Positions 8,519-18,656 of a stretch of DNA of 64,000 nt are shown here, piece after piece. The DNA is from Scytonema hofmannii PCC 7110 (GTDB lineage Bacteria; Cyanobacteriota; Cyanobacteriia; Cyanobacteriales; Nostocaceae), in assembly GCF_000346485.2 (NCBI RefSeq), contig NZ_KQ976354.1, positions 8,298,039 through 8,362,038 on the forward strand. The letters are read 5' to 3'. Position 1 is the stretch's first letter. Each line of letters begins with the position of its first letter. A program made the translations under genes and the position numbers. The notes under the pieces are model-generated. The model saw only the letters and a program-made list of their open reading frames with translations. It did no database searches and had not been told where the DNA came from.

Positions 8519-11134
8519 TTATAACCAATTTCCGACTAAGACAAATGGTGCCCAATAAAAAGGATGAGAAAAATCTGCATCGTGCAAAAATGTTAACTGG
8601 GCTTGACGCAAAGCTTCCGCTTTATCAATTCCTGGCTGTCTGAGATGTTTATAAAACTCTGACATAAATTTGGCTGTAGATTCATCTTTAACAGCCCAGA
8701 GGGTTGCTAAGGTACTACGTGCTCGTGAATGAACTGCTATTCCAGCCAATCCCAAGATAGCGCGATCGTCTCCTTGAGCTGTTTGACAGGCGCTCAGAAC
8801 TAATAACTCTATTGGTTGAGTTTCGTCTTCATTTCTAGACTTAATTAATTCGCCCAATTCTTTGACTTTAATCTTGCTATCCCAGGTTAGTATAAAAGTG
8901 TCATCAGATCTACTACTAAACTGACCGTGAGTCGCTAAATGCAAAATTGAAAAAGGCTTTGATTGAACAGCTTTTTGCAGGTTGGCGCTAGTAAATTTTT
9001 CATTCAAAAGAAATTGGCCGGGAACTTCTGAGACAATCTGTTTGACTTCCATATTGACTCCTGGCAAAGCTTTAAACCCTTGACGTGCTGCACTTAATCC
9101 TGCTGTCATCATTTTTAAATTGTTTCCTGCGAACGATCGCGCCTGCAATAACTGCATCCCTGGAGAGAGAGCAAGATTATATTTTTCCACTAGAAACTGT
9201 TTGCCATCATGTAAAGCAGCCATTGGCAAAGTTCGCAAACGACCATCTAACACAAATGCTAAAGTTTTTACTCCACTCTTGGCTAAGTCAGACTCTACAG
9301 GACGAATCAGCCAATCATATAAATATTGATATAGACGCAAGCGTTCTTCATTGGAGTAAGCAAGATTGAGGGACTGTCGCATCTGTTTCAGATTGTTTTC
9401 AAGATCGGTTTTAGATAAAGAAGTTTTGTAACTTAAAAGAGGTTTTCCAGGAATCGATAAAATAACTTCCAAGCGATCGCGTAAAATAATTGGATAAATA
9501 ACTGCTGCTGTGTTGTCGATTTGGTCAATTTGCTGTGGTTTGGCTTCTATACAAGCTTCGCGAAAGAAATTGTCTAGTTCAGCTAGCTGTAGAGCTTCGA
9601 TTGTTTCTCGCGCCTGGACTAAATTCTCTGGACTGGGCTTGGATGATTGTAACAAAAGATCCACTAACTCCCGATAAATGGGTTCTACACTCTCTTGAAA
9701 AGAAAACTGCACGTCTCGATTAATCGACACCAAGTCACTACGCAAAGATTTAAGCATATTGACGGCTAAATCATATGCGACTATTGCAGCTTTAACATCC
9801 CCCTGAATTTTGCGAATGCGCCCGATTTGCCAATAAGCTTGATAGGCGATATCAGAAGCATAAATCGCCTCAGCAATCTGTTGAGCTTGTTCCGTAAGTT
9901 GTAACGCCAGATCTAACTGTTGTGTCTGGAAATACAATCCTCCTAACTTAACTAAAGCATACGCTTTGGCTCGCGTATCTCCCAAAGTTTCTGCTTGTTG
10001 TACCCCACGGGCTAAAACCTGTGCTGCTTCCTGATATTGTGCAGGATAACCTCCACGTTGCTGCGCCAATTGAGAAAGACTGCGAGCAAAGTTAACAGCC
10101 GCATAAATCGATGTGCGAGAAGGAGGAAGATTGTTGAGTTGAGTTTTTATTGGTACTAATAAAGATTGAGCTTGTTTCCATTGTGAGGTTTCTGTATAAA
10201 GACTGAGTTGGTTCAACTGAGCTTCTACTTGCAAGCGAGGGTTGGTTGTTTTTGCTGCTGCTTGTTGGTAATAATTTAAAGCTACTTGCTTTTGCTCTTG
10301 ATCTCTTGCCGTATTTCCCAAGCTAAAAAGAATTTGACTGGTATCCTCAGGAGAGTTAATGCGATCGCTAATTGCCAAACTTTGCTTTAAAATATCTTGG
10401 GATTTTTGTACATCTCCTACCATTTGTAAAGCCACTCCCAGACTTTGTAGTGTTTGCATTTTTAAGAGAGAATCAGGTTGGCTTTGCAGTTGCTCGGTGA
10501 TGCTTGCTAAAAGACTTTGCGACCTCCGATAATATCCCAAAGATTGTAACGCTTGAGCTTGGTTAATTTGACTACCTGTTTTTCCTACGAGATCGCCAGC
10601 AGCTGCATAGGCGCGTTCAGCTTTTTGCCAGCTTTCCAGAGCAGCTTCCCCTTTTCCTTGTGCAAGTTGGAGAGTGCCCAAAGTGTTTAAAGATACTGCT
10701 AGAATCTGTGAATGTTCCTTCTGACGTTTTAAGAGATTGAGGCTGTTGACAATGGCTTTCTCCGCCTTGTTCCACTCTCCCAAATTCTGATAGGCTAAAG
10801 AAAGATAAGACAAACTCCAAGCTTGATTAAGAATATCACCTTGCTGCTGAAAACTAACAGCTGCTAATTCCCAGAATTTAGCAGCATCAGCAAACTGTCC
10901 TGCTTCAAACAAGTCTCTGCCTTTATCAAGTTGGGATTTAGCATCTTTGACTTGAAGTTTTCCATTTTGACTAGCATCAAAAACTACCAAAGACTGAGCT
11001 TTTTCAGTTTTTAACCTCAATTTCAGATTGGCTTTGGCTACATCTGGAAAATTGCTAACCATCAACAAGAATATCAGTATGTTGAGGTAGAAAATATATT
11101 TTACTAATGAAATCAACTTGCGATTTTTATACAT
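8519..11134 (-). CDS. TPR-repeat CHAT-domain protein
   Basis: 871 residues: an N-terminal membrane anchor or signal segment (LVKYIFYLNILIFLLMV), about ten tetratricopeptide repeats (residues 65-490), then a C-terminal CHAT domain, a caspase/separase-like cysteine protease fold. The predicted catalytic dyad is present: His in HLATHGQF (about residue 735) and Cys in LSACQTAQGD (about 783), followed by the family-typical GLAGIAVHSRARSTLATLWAVKDEST and FYWAPFVLVGNW end. TPR-CHAT proteins are widespread in cyanobacteria, often beside CHASE2 sensors and haemagglutinin-type exoproteins, as here. Substrates are unknown. It is transcribed in the same direction as the downstream small genes but with gaps, so probably alone. 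Confidence 0.9.
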   Translation of the reverse strand: MYKNRKLISLVKYIFYLNILIFLLMVSNFPDVAKANLKLRLKTEKAQSLVVFDASQNGKLQVKDAKSQLDKGRDLFEAGQFADAAKFWELAAVSFQQQGDILNQAWSLSYLSLAYQNLGEWNKAEKAIVNSLNLLKRQKEHSQILAVSLNTLGTLQLAQGKGEAALESWQKAERAYAAAGDLVGKTGSQINQAQALQSLGYYRRSQSLLASITEQLQSQPDSLLKMQTLQSLGVALQMVGDVQKSQDILKQSLAISDRINSPEDTSQILFSLGNTARDQEQKQVALNYYQQAAAKTTNPRLQVEAQLNQLSLYTETSQWKQAQSLLVPIKTQLNNLPPSRTSIYAAVNFARSLSQLAQQRGGYPAQYQEAAQVLARGVQQAETLGDTRAKAYALVKLGGLYFQTQQLDLALQLTEQAQQIAEAIYASDIAYQAYWQIGRIRKIQGDVKAAIVAYDLAVNMLKSLRSDLVSINRDVQFSFQESVEPIYRELVDLLLQSSKPSPENLVQARETIEALQLAELDNFFREACIEAKPQQIDQIDNTAAVIYPIILRDRLEVILSIPGKPLLSYKTSLSKTDLENNLKQMRQSLNLAYSNEERLRLYQYLYDWLIRPVESDLAKSGVKTLAFVLDGRLRTLPMAALHDGKQFLVEKYNLALSPGMQLLQARSFAGNNLKMMTAGLSAARQGFKALPGVNMEVKQIVSEVPGQFLLNEKFTSANLQKAVQSKPFSILHLATHGQFSSRSDDTFILTWDSKIKVKELGELIKSRNEDETQPIELLVLSACQTAQGDDRAILGLAGIAVHSRARSTLATLWAVKDESTAKFMSEFYKHLRQPGIDKAEALRQAQLTFLHDADFSHPFYWAPFVLVGNWL

Positions 11135-11221
11135 ATTATTGAAAAATAGGAAGTAGGGAGTAGGTGTAAAAAATTTTCATTCCCTCGTTGCGAGCAATTA
11201 CCCGTGAATGTCTAGAGCGCC

Positions 11222-11330
11222 AGTACAGTAATCCCAAAAACCCGGTTTCTTCAAATTGAGCATCTAAGATATCAAGCTTGACCACAGAGAGAAATCGGGT
11301 TTTTGCCCTCTTTTTGAATACTGTATCGGC
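11222..11330. repeat. Dispersed inverted-repeat element, copy B
   Basis: The outer ends CAGTACAGTAATCCCAAA and the reversed AATACTGTATCG form terminal inverted repeats around AACCCGGTTTCT and AAATCGGGTTTTT. It matches the copies at 4477, 18336 and 50977. It lies between the CHAT gene and the REC-kinase gene. Confidence 0.65.
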
Positions 11331-11339
11331 GTGCTAGAT

Positions 11340-12668
11340 TTATTCCTTGTCATTTATAGGAAGTTCAATTACAAATTCTGTTCCTTGTCCCAATTTTGAA
11401 AAACAGGAAAGTTTACCTTCATGCCTTTGTTCTATAATTTCTTGAGAAATAGATAATCCCAAACCAGTTCCTTTACCTACAGCTTTTGTAGTAAAAAATT
11501 GTTCAAATATTCGTTCTTTGATTTCCTGTGGTATTCCCGGTCCATTATCTTTGATGGAGATAATCACAGAAGTGCCTGTGCTATTTACTGATGTAAAAAT
11601 ATCAATAATATATTTAATTTCTTTTTCTGATTTTAAAGCTTTTTTAGCAGCTTCATCAATAGCATCTATAGCATTAGAGATAATATTCATAAAGACTTGG
11701 TTGAGTTGTCCGGGGTAGCATCTAATTTTTGGTAAATTTTCATATTTTTTAATAACTTCAATACCAAAACGATTTTTACTATTTTGCAGGCGGTACTTTA
11801 ATAGTACCAGGGTACTATCAATACCTTCATGAATATCAAAAGAGGTTTTATGGAAAATATCAGAACGAGAAAAAATGCGTAAACTATTACTAATTTTACT
11901 AATACGTTCTACACCTTCATTAACAGATGATAGCAAGTTGGGGATATCTAGAATCATTTTGTCTAATTCTATATCGATCGCATCTTCCACAATTTGCTCT
12001 ACTGGATTAGGATAGTATTTTTGATAAAGTTTTAAATGATAAATGAAATCGGATAGAAAATTTTCAAGATAGTTCAAGCTTCCTTCTATAAAAGTCAGGG
12101 GATTATTAATTTCATGGGCAACACCAGCTACTAACTTACCGAGAGAAGAAATCTTTTCATATTGCACTAGCTGAAGTTGAGATTGATGTAGTTCTTGTAG
12201 CACTTGAGAAAGTTTTGCTGTCCGTTCTTGCACCCTCTTCTCTAACTCCATATTCTGGATTGCAAGTTCTTGCGTCAACAAACGTAGCTTTAAATGAATG
12301 TTAATTCTGGTTATGACTTCTTCTGGTTGAAAAGGTTTGGTAATGTAATCTACGGCTCCTAAAGAAAGACCTCTGACTTTATCAACGGTTTCTGAAAGAG
12401 CCGTCATAAAAATTATGGGTATTTCTTGAGTGATAGAATTTCCTTTAAGTATTTGGCAGGTTTCAAATCCATCGATTCCTGGCATCATAATGTCTAATAA
12501 AATCAAGTCAGGCTGGGCATATTTTGCTTGCTCAATAGCGCTTTCCCCGTCAGTTGCAACTAAAATCTCCCATCCCATATTCGCAATAGCACTACATAAG
12601 ACTTTGAGATTTTTGGGATTATCATCAACAGCTAGGATAATGGCATTTTGACAACTAATAGAATTCAT
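11340..12668 (-). CDS. REC-domain histidine kinase (response regulator fused to HisKA/HATPase)
   Basis: 442 residues. An N-terminal REC domain (Asp in [13 protein letters not shown], about residue 56) is joined by a long coiled coil ([21 protein letters not shown]) to a histidine kinase core with H-box [13 protein letters not shown]-box [14 protein letters not shown]1 DNGPGIP and G2 [10 protein letters not shown]. The start overlaps the stop of the CHASE2 kinase gene by 4 bp (ATGA), so the two are translationally coupled and probably one signalling pathway. Such receiver-first kinases usually act downstream of a membrane sensor. No DNA-binding domain is present. Confidence 0.92.
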   Translation of the reverse strand: MNSISCQNAIILAVDDNPKNLKVLCSAIANMGWEILVATDGESAIEQAKYAQPDLILLDIMMPGIDGFETCQILKGNSITQEIPIIFMTALSETVDKVRGLSLGAVDYITKPFQPEEVITRINIHLKLRLLTQELAIQNMELEKRVQERTAKLSQVLQELHQSQLQLVQYEKISSLGKLVAGVAHEINNPLTFIEGSLNYLENFLSDFIYHLKLYQKYYPNPVEQIVEDAIDIELDKMILDIPNLLSSVNEGVERISKISNSLRIFSRSDIFHKTSFDIHEGIDSTLVLLKYRLQNSKNRFGIEVIKKYENLPKIRCYPGQLNQVFMNIISNAIDAIDEAAKKALKSEKEIKYIIDIFTSVNSTGTSVIISIKDNGPGIPQEIKERIFEQFFTTKAVGKGTGLGLSISQEIIEQRHEGKLSCFSKLGQGTEFVIELPINDKE

Positions 12669-15160
12669 AAGATTTCACCCTGAAAAGATTTAATAAATTC
12701 CCGAATATTCTTGATTTGGAAGTTGTCAGCTAATTGACGAACTTTGTGAGTAAACGGGAAGAATCGATCATCTAATCGATCTAACTCATCTAATAAAATC
12801 TCTATACCTTGAATGTTCCCTCTCATAGCAAAATCCAACAGTTTGTTCAGTTCTGCTGCTGGTGGGGCTATGAATTCAGTTTTGGAAGCAGCAGGGGTTG
12901 AATAAGCAGAATAATAATTTTTCCATTGCTCATCTAAATTTTTAGCTTCAATACCCATCTTATTTTTATCTTGGACTACTGGGTCTCTATTGATGGAGCG
13001 CTCGACCATTAATAAGTCTATATCTAACCAAAATTTACTGCCAACGCCCAAAATACTTTCAACTTGAATTTTACTTTCCATTAACTCAGCCAATTTACGG
13101 CTAATTGCTAACCCCAAACCCGTTCCTTCAGTTTTTTTCTTGTTTTCGCCAACCTGCTCAAAAGGCAAAAAAATCTTTTCTATGTGTTCTGATGTTATCC
13201 CCACTCCAGTATCTTCGACTTGGAATCGCACGCGAGCGATAGGGGAACCACTGCATTGTAAAGGTTCTGGTGACTGGGGTAATTGGGAAGAATCTTCAAG
13301 AGTCTCCAATCCCCAGTTCTTAATCTCTAGGATTTCTACTTTGAAAGTAACTCCTCCTTTTTCAGTAAACTTAATTGCATTGCCTAGTAAATTAATTAAA
13401 ATTTGCCGCAACCGTTTTTCGTCAGCGCAAACAACCTCTGGAAGTTGCGGCTCTATTTGGTAAGTAAAAGATATACCTTTTTGGACAGCACTAATACGAC
13501 ACATTTCCGCTACTGCTATTAAAAAAGACAAGAAATGAAAATCACTCTTGTACAGTTCTAGTTTGCGAGATTCGATTTTTGAGAGATCTAAAATATCGTT
13601 GATTAGATTTAACAAGTGAGAACCGCACTGATAAATAATGTTGAGACCATCCGTCTGAGGTTTTGTCAGGTTTGGAGAACGTTGCAAAATTTGTGCGTAC
13701 CCTAGAATACCATTGAGGGGTGTCCGCAGTTCATGACTCATATTTGAGAGAAATTCGCTTTTGGCGTGGTTGGCAATATCAGCAGCGATTTTGGCTGCTT
13801 CTAATTCTTTGGTGCGCTCTTTCACTCTTTGCTCAAGAGTGCGAGAATACTCCTGTAATTGCTTGTTGGCTTCTGCTAATTGGAATTTTTTATAAAAGTT
13901 GGTTGTAACAATTGCACTACCAATCAGAGCCAGTAAGGGTGAAACTGAAGGAATCCACCAACCTATAAGAAACATCAAATAGGCAGTACTTAAGATAATG
14001 GCTATTGCAAATGTCATTCCTATAATCAACAACCCAAAAAATTTTTGTAGACGGTTAGATTTGAGATACAGCAACTGCCAAGTTACACTACTACTCACAA
14101 AAGACCAGCAACAAACCCACAACCATTCACTATGGTAAGACCACGTTTTCATCAGAGGTCGTCCATTAAGAGCAGCATTTATCATTTGACTGGTCAAATT
14201 AGCGTGAAGCACCACTCCTGGCATTGGAACACCACCATGGAGCAATGCATTTTTCCTGTAACCCACATAAAGCTCGTCACGGATACTCTTAGCTGTCACG
14301 CCTATTAAAACAATGCGATCGCGTATTCTTTCGGGAGCGACAGAACCATTCAGGACTTCTCTCAAAGATACTGTATCAAAACGCTCAAGAGCACCTCGGT
14401 AATTCAGTAATATTTGGTATCCTCCAATATCTGCTCCTCGGTAATTGAACTCTGTACCTTGAAGAGGTGTAAATACTGCTTTACCTAACTGCAAAGAATC
14501 CCCATTCTTGTCTAGAGGTTTCAAGGAGATACCTTTTTTGCGTTCCAAATACATTAGGCTTAAGCGAGCCGCTAACCCCAAAACAATTTCGTCTTTGTCA
14601 TTGCCAGCAGATAGCAAACCTCGTCTGACTTTACCATCTGTATCTTCAACCCAATCAACAAGAGCAACTTGGTCTTGTTGCGATAAGATGGGAGGTGGCG
14701 GTACTTTACGGACTCCAGCCATTTTCATAACACCAATTAGGTTTGGTGTAGATTTCATAACTGCTACCAATTTCTCATGACCTGGTTTGACAGCCAGATT
14801 CCGATAAATATCTAAGCCAATAACAGCTGGTTGGTGTGCTTTGATCTCGATCAGCAAATCAGCTAAAACAGTGTCAGGAATCGGCCATGCACGGACTTGG
14901 GATATATCTTGTTCTTCAATAGCGACAATGAGAATGCGCTCTTCCCTTGGTTCCAAAGGCCGCAAAGTATAAAATCCCTCTAGGATCTGCCACTCCAGTA
15001 GTTGGAACAATCCAGCTATTCCTCCAGCAATGACGCCAACAGCCACACTGGAAGACGCGATCGCTATATAACGACAGCCTCCCCTAAACTCTCCACAGAT
15101 GGGTTGAGACTTCCAGAATATTGAGACACGTTGAGTAATGGTTTTCCAATTGAACAGCAT
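12665..15160 (-). CDS. CHASE2-domain sensor histidine kinase
   Basis: 831 residues. An N-terminal membrane segment ([19 protein letters not shown]), an extracytoplasmic CHASE2 domain (about 60-330), then transmembrane helices near 345-435, a coiled coil ([20 protein letters not shown]), HisKA with [12 protein letters not shown] (His near 476), a HATPase domain with N-box [11 protein letters not shown]1 DTGVGI and G2 GTGLGLAIS, and a C-terminal extension of about 110 residues with no recognised domain. CHASE2 is an extracellular ligand-sensing domain of unknown ligand. It heads the two-gene unit with the downstream REC-kinase. STRR heptamers lie directly upstream of its start. Confidence 0.92.
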   Translation of the reverse strand: MLFNWKTITQRVSIFWKSQPICGEFRGGCRYIAIASSSVAVGVIAGGIAGLFQLLEWQILEGFYTLRPLEPREERILIVAIEEQDISQVRAWPIPDTVLADLLIEIKAHQPAVIGLDIYRNLAVKPGHEKLVAVMKSTPNLIGVMKMAGVRKVPPPPILSQQDQVALVDWVEDTDGKVRRGLLSAGNDKDEIVLGLAARLSLMYLERKKGISLKPLDKNGDSLQLGKAVFTPLQGTEFNYRGADIGGYQILLNYRGALERFDTVSLREVLNGSVAPERIRDRIVLIGVTAKSIRDELYVGYRKNALLHGGVPMPGVVLHANLTSQMINAALNGRPLMKTWSYHSEWLWVCCWSFVSSSVTWQLLYLKSNRLQKFFGLLIIGMTFAIAIILSTAYLMFLIGWWIPSVSPLLALIGSAIVTTNFYKKFQLAEANKQLQEYSRTLEQRVKERTKELEAAKIAADIANHAKSEFLSNMSHELRTPLNGILGYAQILQRSPNLTKPQTDGLNIIYQCGSHLLNLINDILDLSKIESRKLELYKSDFHFLSFLIAVAEMCRISAVQKGISFTYQIEPQLPEVVCADEKRLRQILINLLGNAIKFTEKGGVTFKVEILEIKNWGLETLEDSSQLPQSPEPLQCSGSPIARVRFQVEDTGVGITSEHIEKIFLPFEQVGENKKKTEGTGLGLAISRKLAELMESKIQVESILGVGSKFWLDIDLLMVERSINRDPVVQDKNKMGIEAKNLDEQWKNYYSAYSTPAASKTEFIAPPAAELNKLLDFAMRGNIQGIEILLDELDRLDDRFFPFTHKVRQLADNFQIKNIREFIKSFQGEIL

Positions 15161-15165
15161 TGTGT

Positions 15166-15210
15166 TGACCAGTTACCAGTGACCAGTTACCAGTGACCAG
15201 TTACCAGTTA
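15166..15210. repeat. STRR tract, CCAGTTA/CCAGTGA heptamers
   Basis: About six 7-bp units that alternate CCAGTTA and CCAGTGA just upstream of the CHASE2 kinase start on the minus strand. Three reversed units (GGTCACT) follow at 15293-15315, near the 3' end of the DUF928 gene, so the two tracts form an inverted pair around an 80-bp spacer. Confidence 0.8.
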
Positions 15211-15292
15211 TGTATACTGTAGAAGCTCTTGATTTATCTATGAAAAAAATTAATTCATGATTCAAATGCTCTACTTTTAGGTAGGCGATTCA

Positions 15293-15315
15293 TTGGTCAC
15301 TGGTCACTGGTCACT
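15293..15315. repeat. STRR tract, reversed GGTCACT heptamers
   Basis: Three tandem GGTCACT units lie about 10 bp beyond the stop of the DUF928 gene (minus strand). It is the inverted partner of the tract at 15166-15210. Confidence 0.75.
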
Positions 15316-15324
15316 ATTAAGTTA

Positions 15325-16086
15325 TTAATCCCAATAGGTCACATAAGTCGATCGTTTTGCCAAAGGTGCATTGGCGATCGCATTCAAACCTACAGCATTT
15401 AACAGTTGTTGCCAAGAAGCCTTTATAATCGGGTTAAGAGGCTCAGCTTGCCTTAATTTAGCAAGTTCAAAAATAGTATCATACCAAACACCATGTTTGG
15501 CTAAGTGAGAAGCCAATTCTAGAGAAGGAGACGACCTGCTTTGATTTTTTAAGCCGACAGGGTATTCAATTCGTTGAATCCATCCACTGACCAGTGGGCT
15601 ATCTGGCTCTAATTCAGATGAGCAAATCATTGCCAAGGACCATTGATAATTTTTACCTGTCTTGATTCCGGGTACGGAGTCAGGGAGTTTGATTGCCATC
15701 ACTCCCGGTTTTTCAGGTAAATTGATGGTTGTTTGGTAGTGGTTTATGGCTTGCTCATCTTGTACGCCGAACAATGCTTTTTTGGCGGTAGTCGGCGGGA
15801 TGTAGACCAATATTGCCGGACGCTCTTTTACAGTCAAACCAATTCCGCTTGACGGTAGTAAGGCGGTGACCGAGGCTGTAGACCCTACTTTTTCAGCCAT
15901 GAGGCAGTTGTTACCAGATCGAGAAGCTCCTCCTGTTGAGTGCCTTGGTGCAGGTAGCCGTGGAGGTCTGAAAGTGACTACTTGAGCAGCCTCTAGCCTA
16001 TCCCACATAGGAGTAAAAAACAACAACATCAACAGGGCGCTTCCCAAGAGGCAGAATTTGAGCACAGAGTTACGCTGATTTGGCAT
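15325..16086 (-). CDS. DUF928 domain protein
   Basis: 253 residues with an N-terminal signal peptide (LLGSALLMLLFFTPMWD) and a DUF928 body recognised by LTVKERPAILVYIPPT, PGVMAIKLPDS and the family end that includes GVWYDTIFELAKLR followed by WQQLLNAVGL. DUF928 proteins are cyanobacterial, exported and of unknown function, and are commonly found beside CHASE2 kinases, CHAT proteins and haemagglutinin-type exoproteins. It is transcribed in the same direction as the CHASE2 kinase, 164 bp upstream of it, with inverted STRR tracts in the gap. Confidence 0.85.
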   Translation of the reverse strand: MPNQRNSVLKFCLLGSALLMLLFFTPMWDRLEAAQVVTFRPPRLPAPRHSTGGASRSGNNCLMAEKVGSTASVTALLPSSGIGLTVKERPAILVYIPPTTAKKALFGVQDEQAINHYQTTINLPEKPGVMAIKLPDSVPGIKTGKNYQWSLAMICSSELEPDSPLVSGWIQRIEYPVGLKNQSRSSPSLELASHLAKHGVWYDTIFELAKLRQAEPLNPIIKASWQQLLNAVGLNAIANAPLAKRSTYVTYWD

Positions 16087-16267
16087 ATACTGTGATGTCC
16101 TTTTGGAGTTTTTGAGAGGGTTAGGTATTAATATTTAAGGCTTATGTACCCTGCGATTAATAAGATACACTGAATTTTAACATTTTACTATCATTTAGGT
16201 ATTAATCTTAACACCATTAGCAGGTATTTTTGCAAAAATTTTCAATCATTTTTTTAAAGGTAAATTT

Positions 16268-16323
16268 ATTTTTTTAAAGAAAAACAGTCATCTTACTTTT
16301 TTTAAAGAAAAACAGTCATCTTA
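16268..16323. repeat. Two direct copies of a 28-bp sequence
   Basis: TTTTTTAAAGAAAAACAGTC plus ATCTTA occurs twice with a 28-bp period in the 650-bp divergent intergenic region (16087-16733) between DUF928 and the metalloprotease gene. That region is AT-rich, has palindromic ATTAATGT motifs near 16615-16665, and presumably holds promoters for both genes; no gene is seen in it. Confidence 0.7.
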
Positions 16324-16733
16324 AATTATTGCATAAGATAAAAAATCCCTATCTTCCAGATAGCGATTTTCTGAGGTTTAGTCTTTCCTCAAAGCTCGAT
16401 CCAATAGGATTGCTATAGCAATTTCCTTACCAAGATTTGCTTTGATGCTTGAGTTATATTTAGACGAATTCGGTTATCAAAATCAGTGGGTTCGTCGTCT
16501 TTGCTGAGTATTTGTCGTTTGCTATAGTACTTTAGTTCTACATTGGAGTTTTGTATCGGTAACTAGTCTAAAGTGCAGTCAGTATATTTACCAGTAAAAT
16601 AAAATCCGGTTACATTAATGTTCTAAAGTAAGTGTAACTGTATTTACATTGCATTAATGTAGCAGGATAGTCAGTTAAAAGATTTTCATGACCCGAAAAA
16701 CAAAACATTTCTGGATTGGTTGCAAACTTAACT

Positions 16734-18224
16734 ATGAAAAGCATTAGGAATCACAAGTCTCTTATCTACGGTCGTAGAAATAGAATAAAGCCAGATACTC
16801 ATTTTAGAAAGTGGTTTTTGCTACTCCCATTACTTTTCTGCATTGCGGTTATTGGTAACTTAACACTAGCACAGGCAAAAACTACATACACTACTAGATC
16901 GACAACAAACACAAACATCCAGGTATATTACGGAGCTGAGATTACTTCAACACAAATGATTGCAACGGAAGTAGCAGCCAAGCTATGGTCAGAATTTTTA
17001 GCTGATGATGTTACCATCAAGTTGTTTGTGACAACGACCAGTCAGATGCCTAAAGGTGTTTTGGGAAGCGCAACAGGAGAGATGTTGTTACCCCAAACTT
17101 CATACCAAGACTTTCTCTCTAAATTTTCTGTAGATAAAAAATCGCAGAATGATAGAACTGCCTACACCAACTTTCAAAAAGAAGAAAATCAAGATGTTTC
17201 TGAGTTAAATGTAATGGTTAACGATCGCTTAGTATCAGGTATTGATGACATCAACCTGGCTAGTGCTAATGCCAAAGCCTTAGGAATACTTTCCAGCAAT
17301 AATCCCGATTATGACGGTCATATTGTCTTAAATAAGCTCATTGACGCCTCATCAGGTATCCCATTGACATGGAGCTATAACTTTACCAACAACCAGATTC
17401 CGTCTAACACATTAGACTTTTTGAGTACGGTTGTACACGAAATGGGTCACACTCTAGGTTTTATCAGTGGAGTGGATAATCCCAACTTAAAATTGGCAAT
17501 CAAAAACGAGAAAATGCTAGGTATACCCATAACAGAGTCTGATGTAGAAGACAGTATCACTCCACTAGATCTATACCGCTTCTCCAGCCAAAGCAGAAAC
17601 AATATTGTACCCGGCGATCGTGGCAGCCCCAGTATCAAGGGAATACCAGACTTATCAATAGGGAAAAATTCTTTCTTCACTTTTAATCGAGGCTTTTCAA
17701 AGGTTGAGGATATGTCAACAGGAGAAGATACTACACTAGGTGGAGATGGAAACCAAGCCTCTCATTGGAAACAAAACAAAAATGCTATCATGGAGCCTTA
17801 TCTAGAGGCAGGTAAGAGAGAGGCGATCGCAAGGGCGGATCTCATCGCATTGGATTTAATTGGTTGGGACTTGCGATCGGAAGCTATGTCACTAGACCAA
17901 TTGGCAGCAATTTTACCAACTCTATACAATCAAGCCAAAGCTACAGCAGAAGACAAAATTGCAAATTCTTCTACTTGGATTCTGACCGAGCCTCCGCGAC
18001 TTATAAATCCTATAACAATAGATGTCAACAACAGTAATGACAGTATTAACAATAATGACGATGATGACGATGATGATACTCTTCTTTCAGTGTATTCACA
18101 AGATTCTGCCATAGCAGAGTTTTGCAATAATTCGCAGAACAATAACACATCTCAATGTATAAGATGGAGGACTTTTGGTTTCGCAAAATGGAGAGAGTAT
18201 TATAGAGAAATAGGTTTAAAATAA
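16734..18224 (+). CDS. Secreted leishmanolysin-like metalloprotease (NF038122 type)
   Basis: Exported zinc protease of about 496 residues. An N-terminal signal peptide (LLPLLFCIAVIGNLTLAQA) precedes the catalytic domain with VVHEMGHTLGF (His/Glu/His at about 235-239). A distal SHWKQ and then IMEPYL supply the likely third histidine and Met-turn, as in leishmanolysin-type metzincins. A poly-Asp stretch (NNDDDDDDDT) near residue 443 precedes a Cys-containing tail. ATG 16734 is preferred; a TTG six codons upstream is also in frame, neither with a strong ribosome site. It lies divergent from DUF928 and upstream of the haemagglutinin-type gene, so it may process surface proteins; that is inference. 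Confidence 0.8.
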   Translation: MKSIRNHKSLIYGRRNRIKPDTHFRKWFLLLPLLFCIAVIGNLTLAQAKTTYTTRSTTNTNIQVYYGAEITSTQMIATEVAAKLWSEFLADDVTIKLFVTTTSQMPKGVLGSATGEMLLPQTSYQDFLSKFSVDKKSQNDRTAYTNFQKEENQDVSELNVMVNDRLVSGIDDINLASANAKALGILSSNNPDYDGHIVLNKLIDASSGIPLTWSYNFTNNQIPSNTLDFLSTVVHEMGHTLGFISGVDNPNLKLAIKNEKMLGIPITESDVEDSITPLDLYRFSSQSRNNIVPGDRGSPSIKGIPDLSIGKNSFFTFNRGFSKVEDMSTGEDTTLGGDGNQASHWKQNKNAIMEPYLEAGKREAIARADLIALDLIGWDLRSEAMSLDQLAAILPTLYNQAKATAEDKIANSSTWILTEPPRLINPITIDVNNSNDSINNNDDDDDDDTLLSVYSQDSAIAEFCNNSQNNNTSQCIRWRTFGFAKWREYYREIGLK

Positions 18225-18335
18225 ACGTGCCAGCCAAATTGTCACGAGTTTGTTACCAGAGAAGACGTAATCTAGTCAGTAAGTTCAAACGAGATAGGTC
18301 TATTTTGGCTTGAACAAGTCTTACTTAAAGCATTG

Positions 18336-18432
18336 GTCCGTAATCCCAGGAATCCGGTTTCTTTTAATTTAGCCAACGAGATATTAGTCTTTACGGTTCT
18401 AGAGAAATCGGATTTTTCCTCTGTATTCAATG
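18336..18432. repeat. Dispersed inverted-repeat element, copy C
   Basis: Diverged copy: GTAATCCCAGGAATCCGGTT at one end and GAGAAATCGGATTTTTCCTC at the other. It matches the copy at 11222. It lies in the 432-bp gap between the metalloprotease and the exoprotein gene, which otherwise contains no gene. Confidence 0.55.
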
Positions 18433-18656
18433 CTACACTGGTTCCCTAGACTTAATCTCATTCCGTGCTGTACTAGTCAGGAGCGTCATTAGTCATTGGT
18501 AAGGATTTTAGGTGTATTTACATCTTGTAATGTAGTACTTTAGGGTGGGCAATACCCACTACATAAGGCTTTTGGTGAACAATACTTACCCCACGTATAT
18601 CTTAAAAATCAAGTAAGATTTTTATGTATTAAATGTATTAAGCACAGTACAATGAT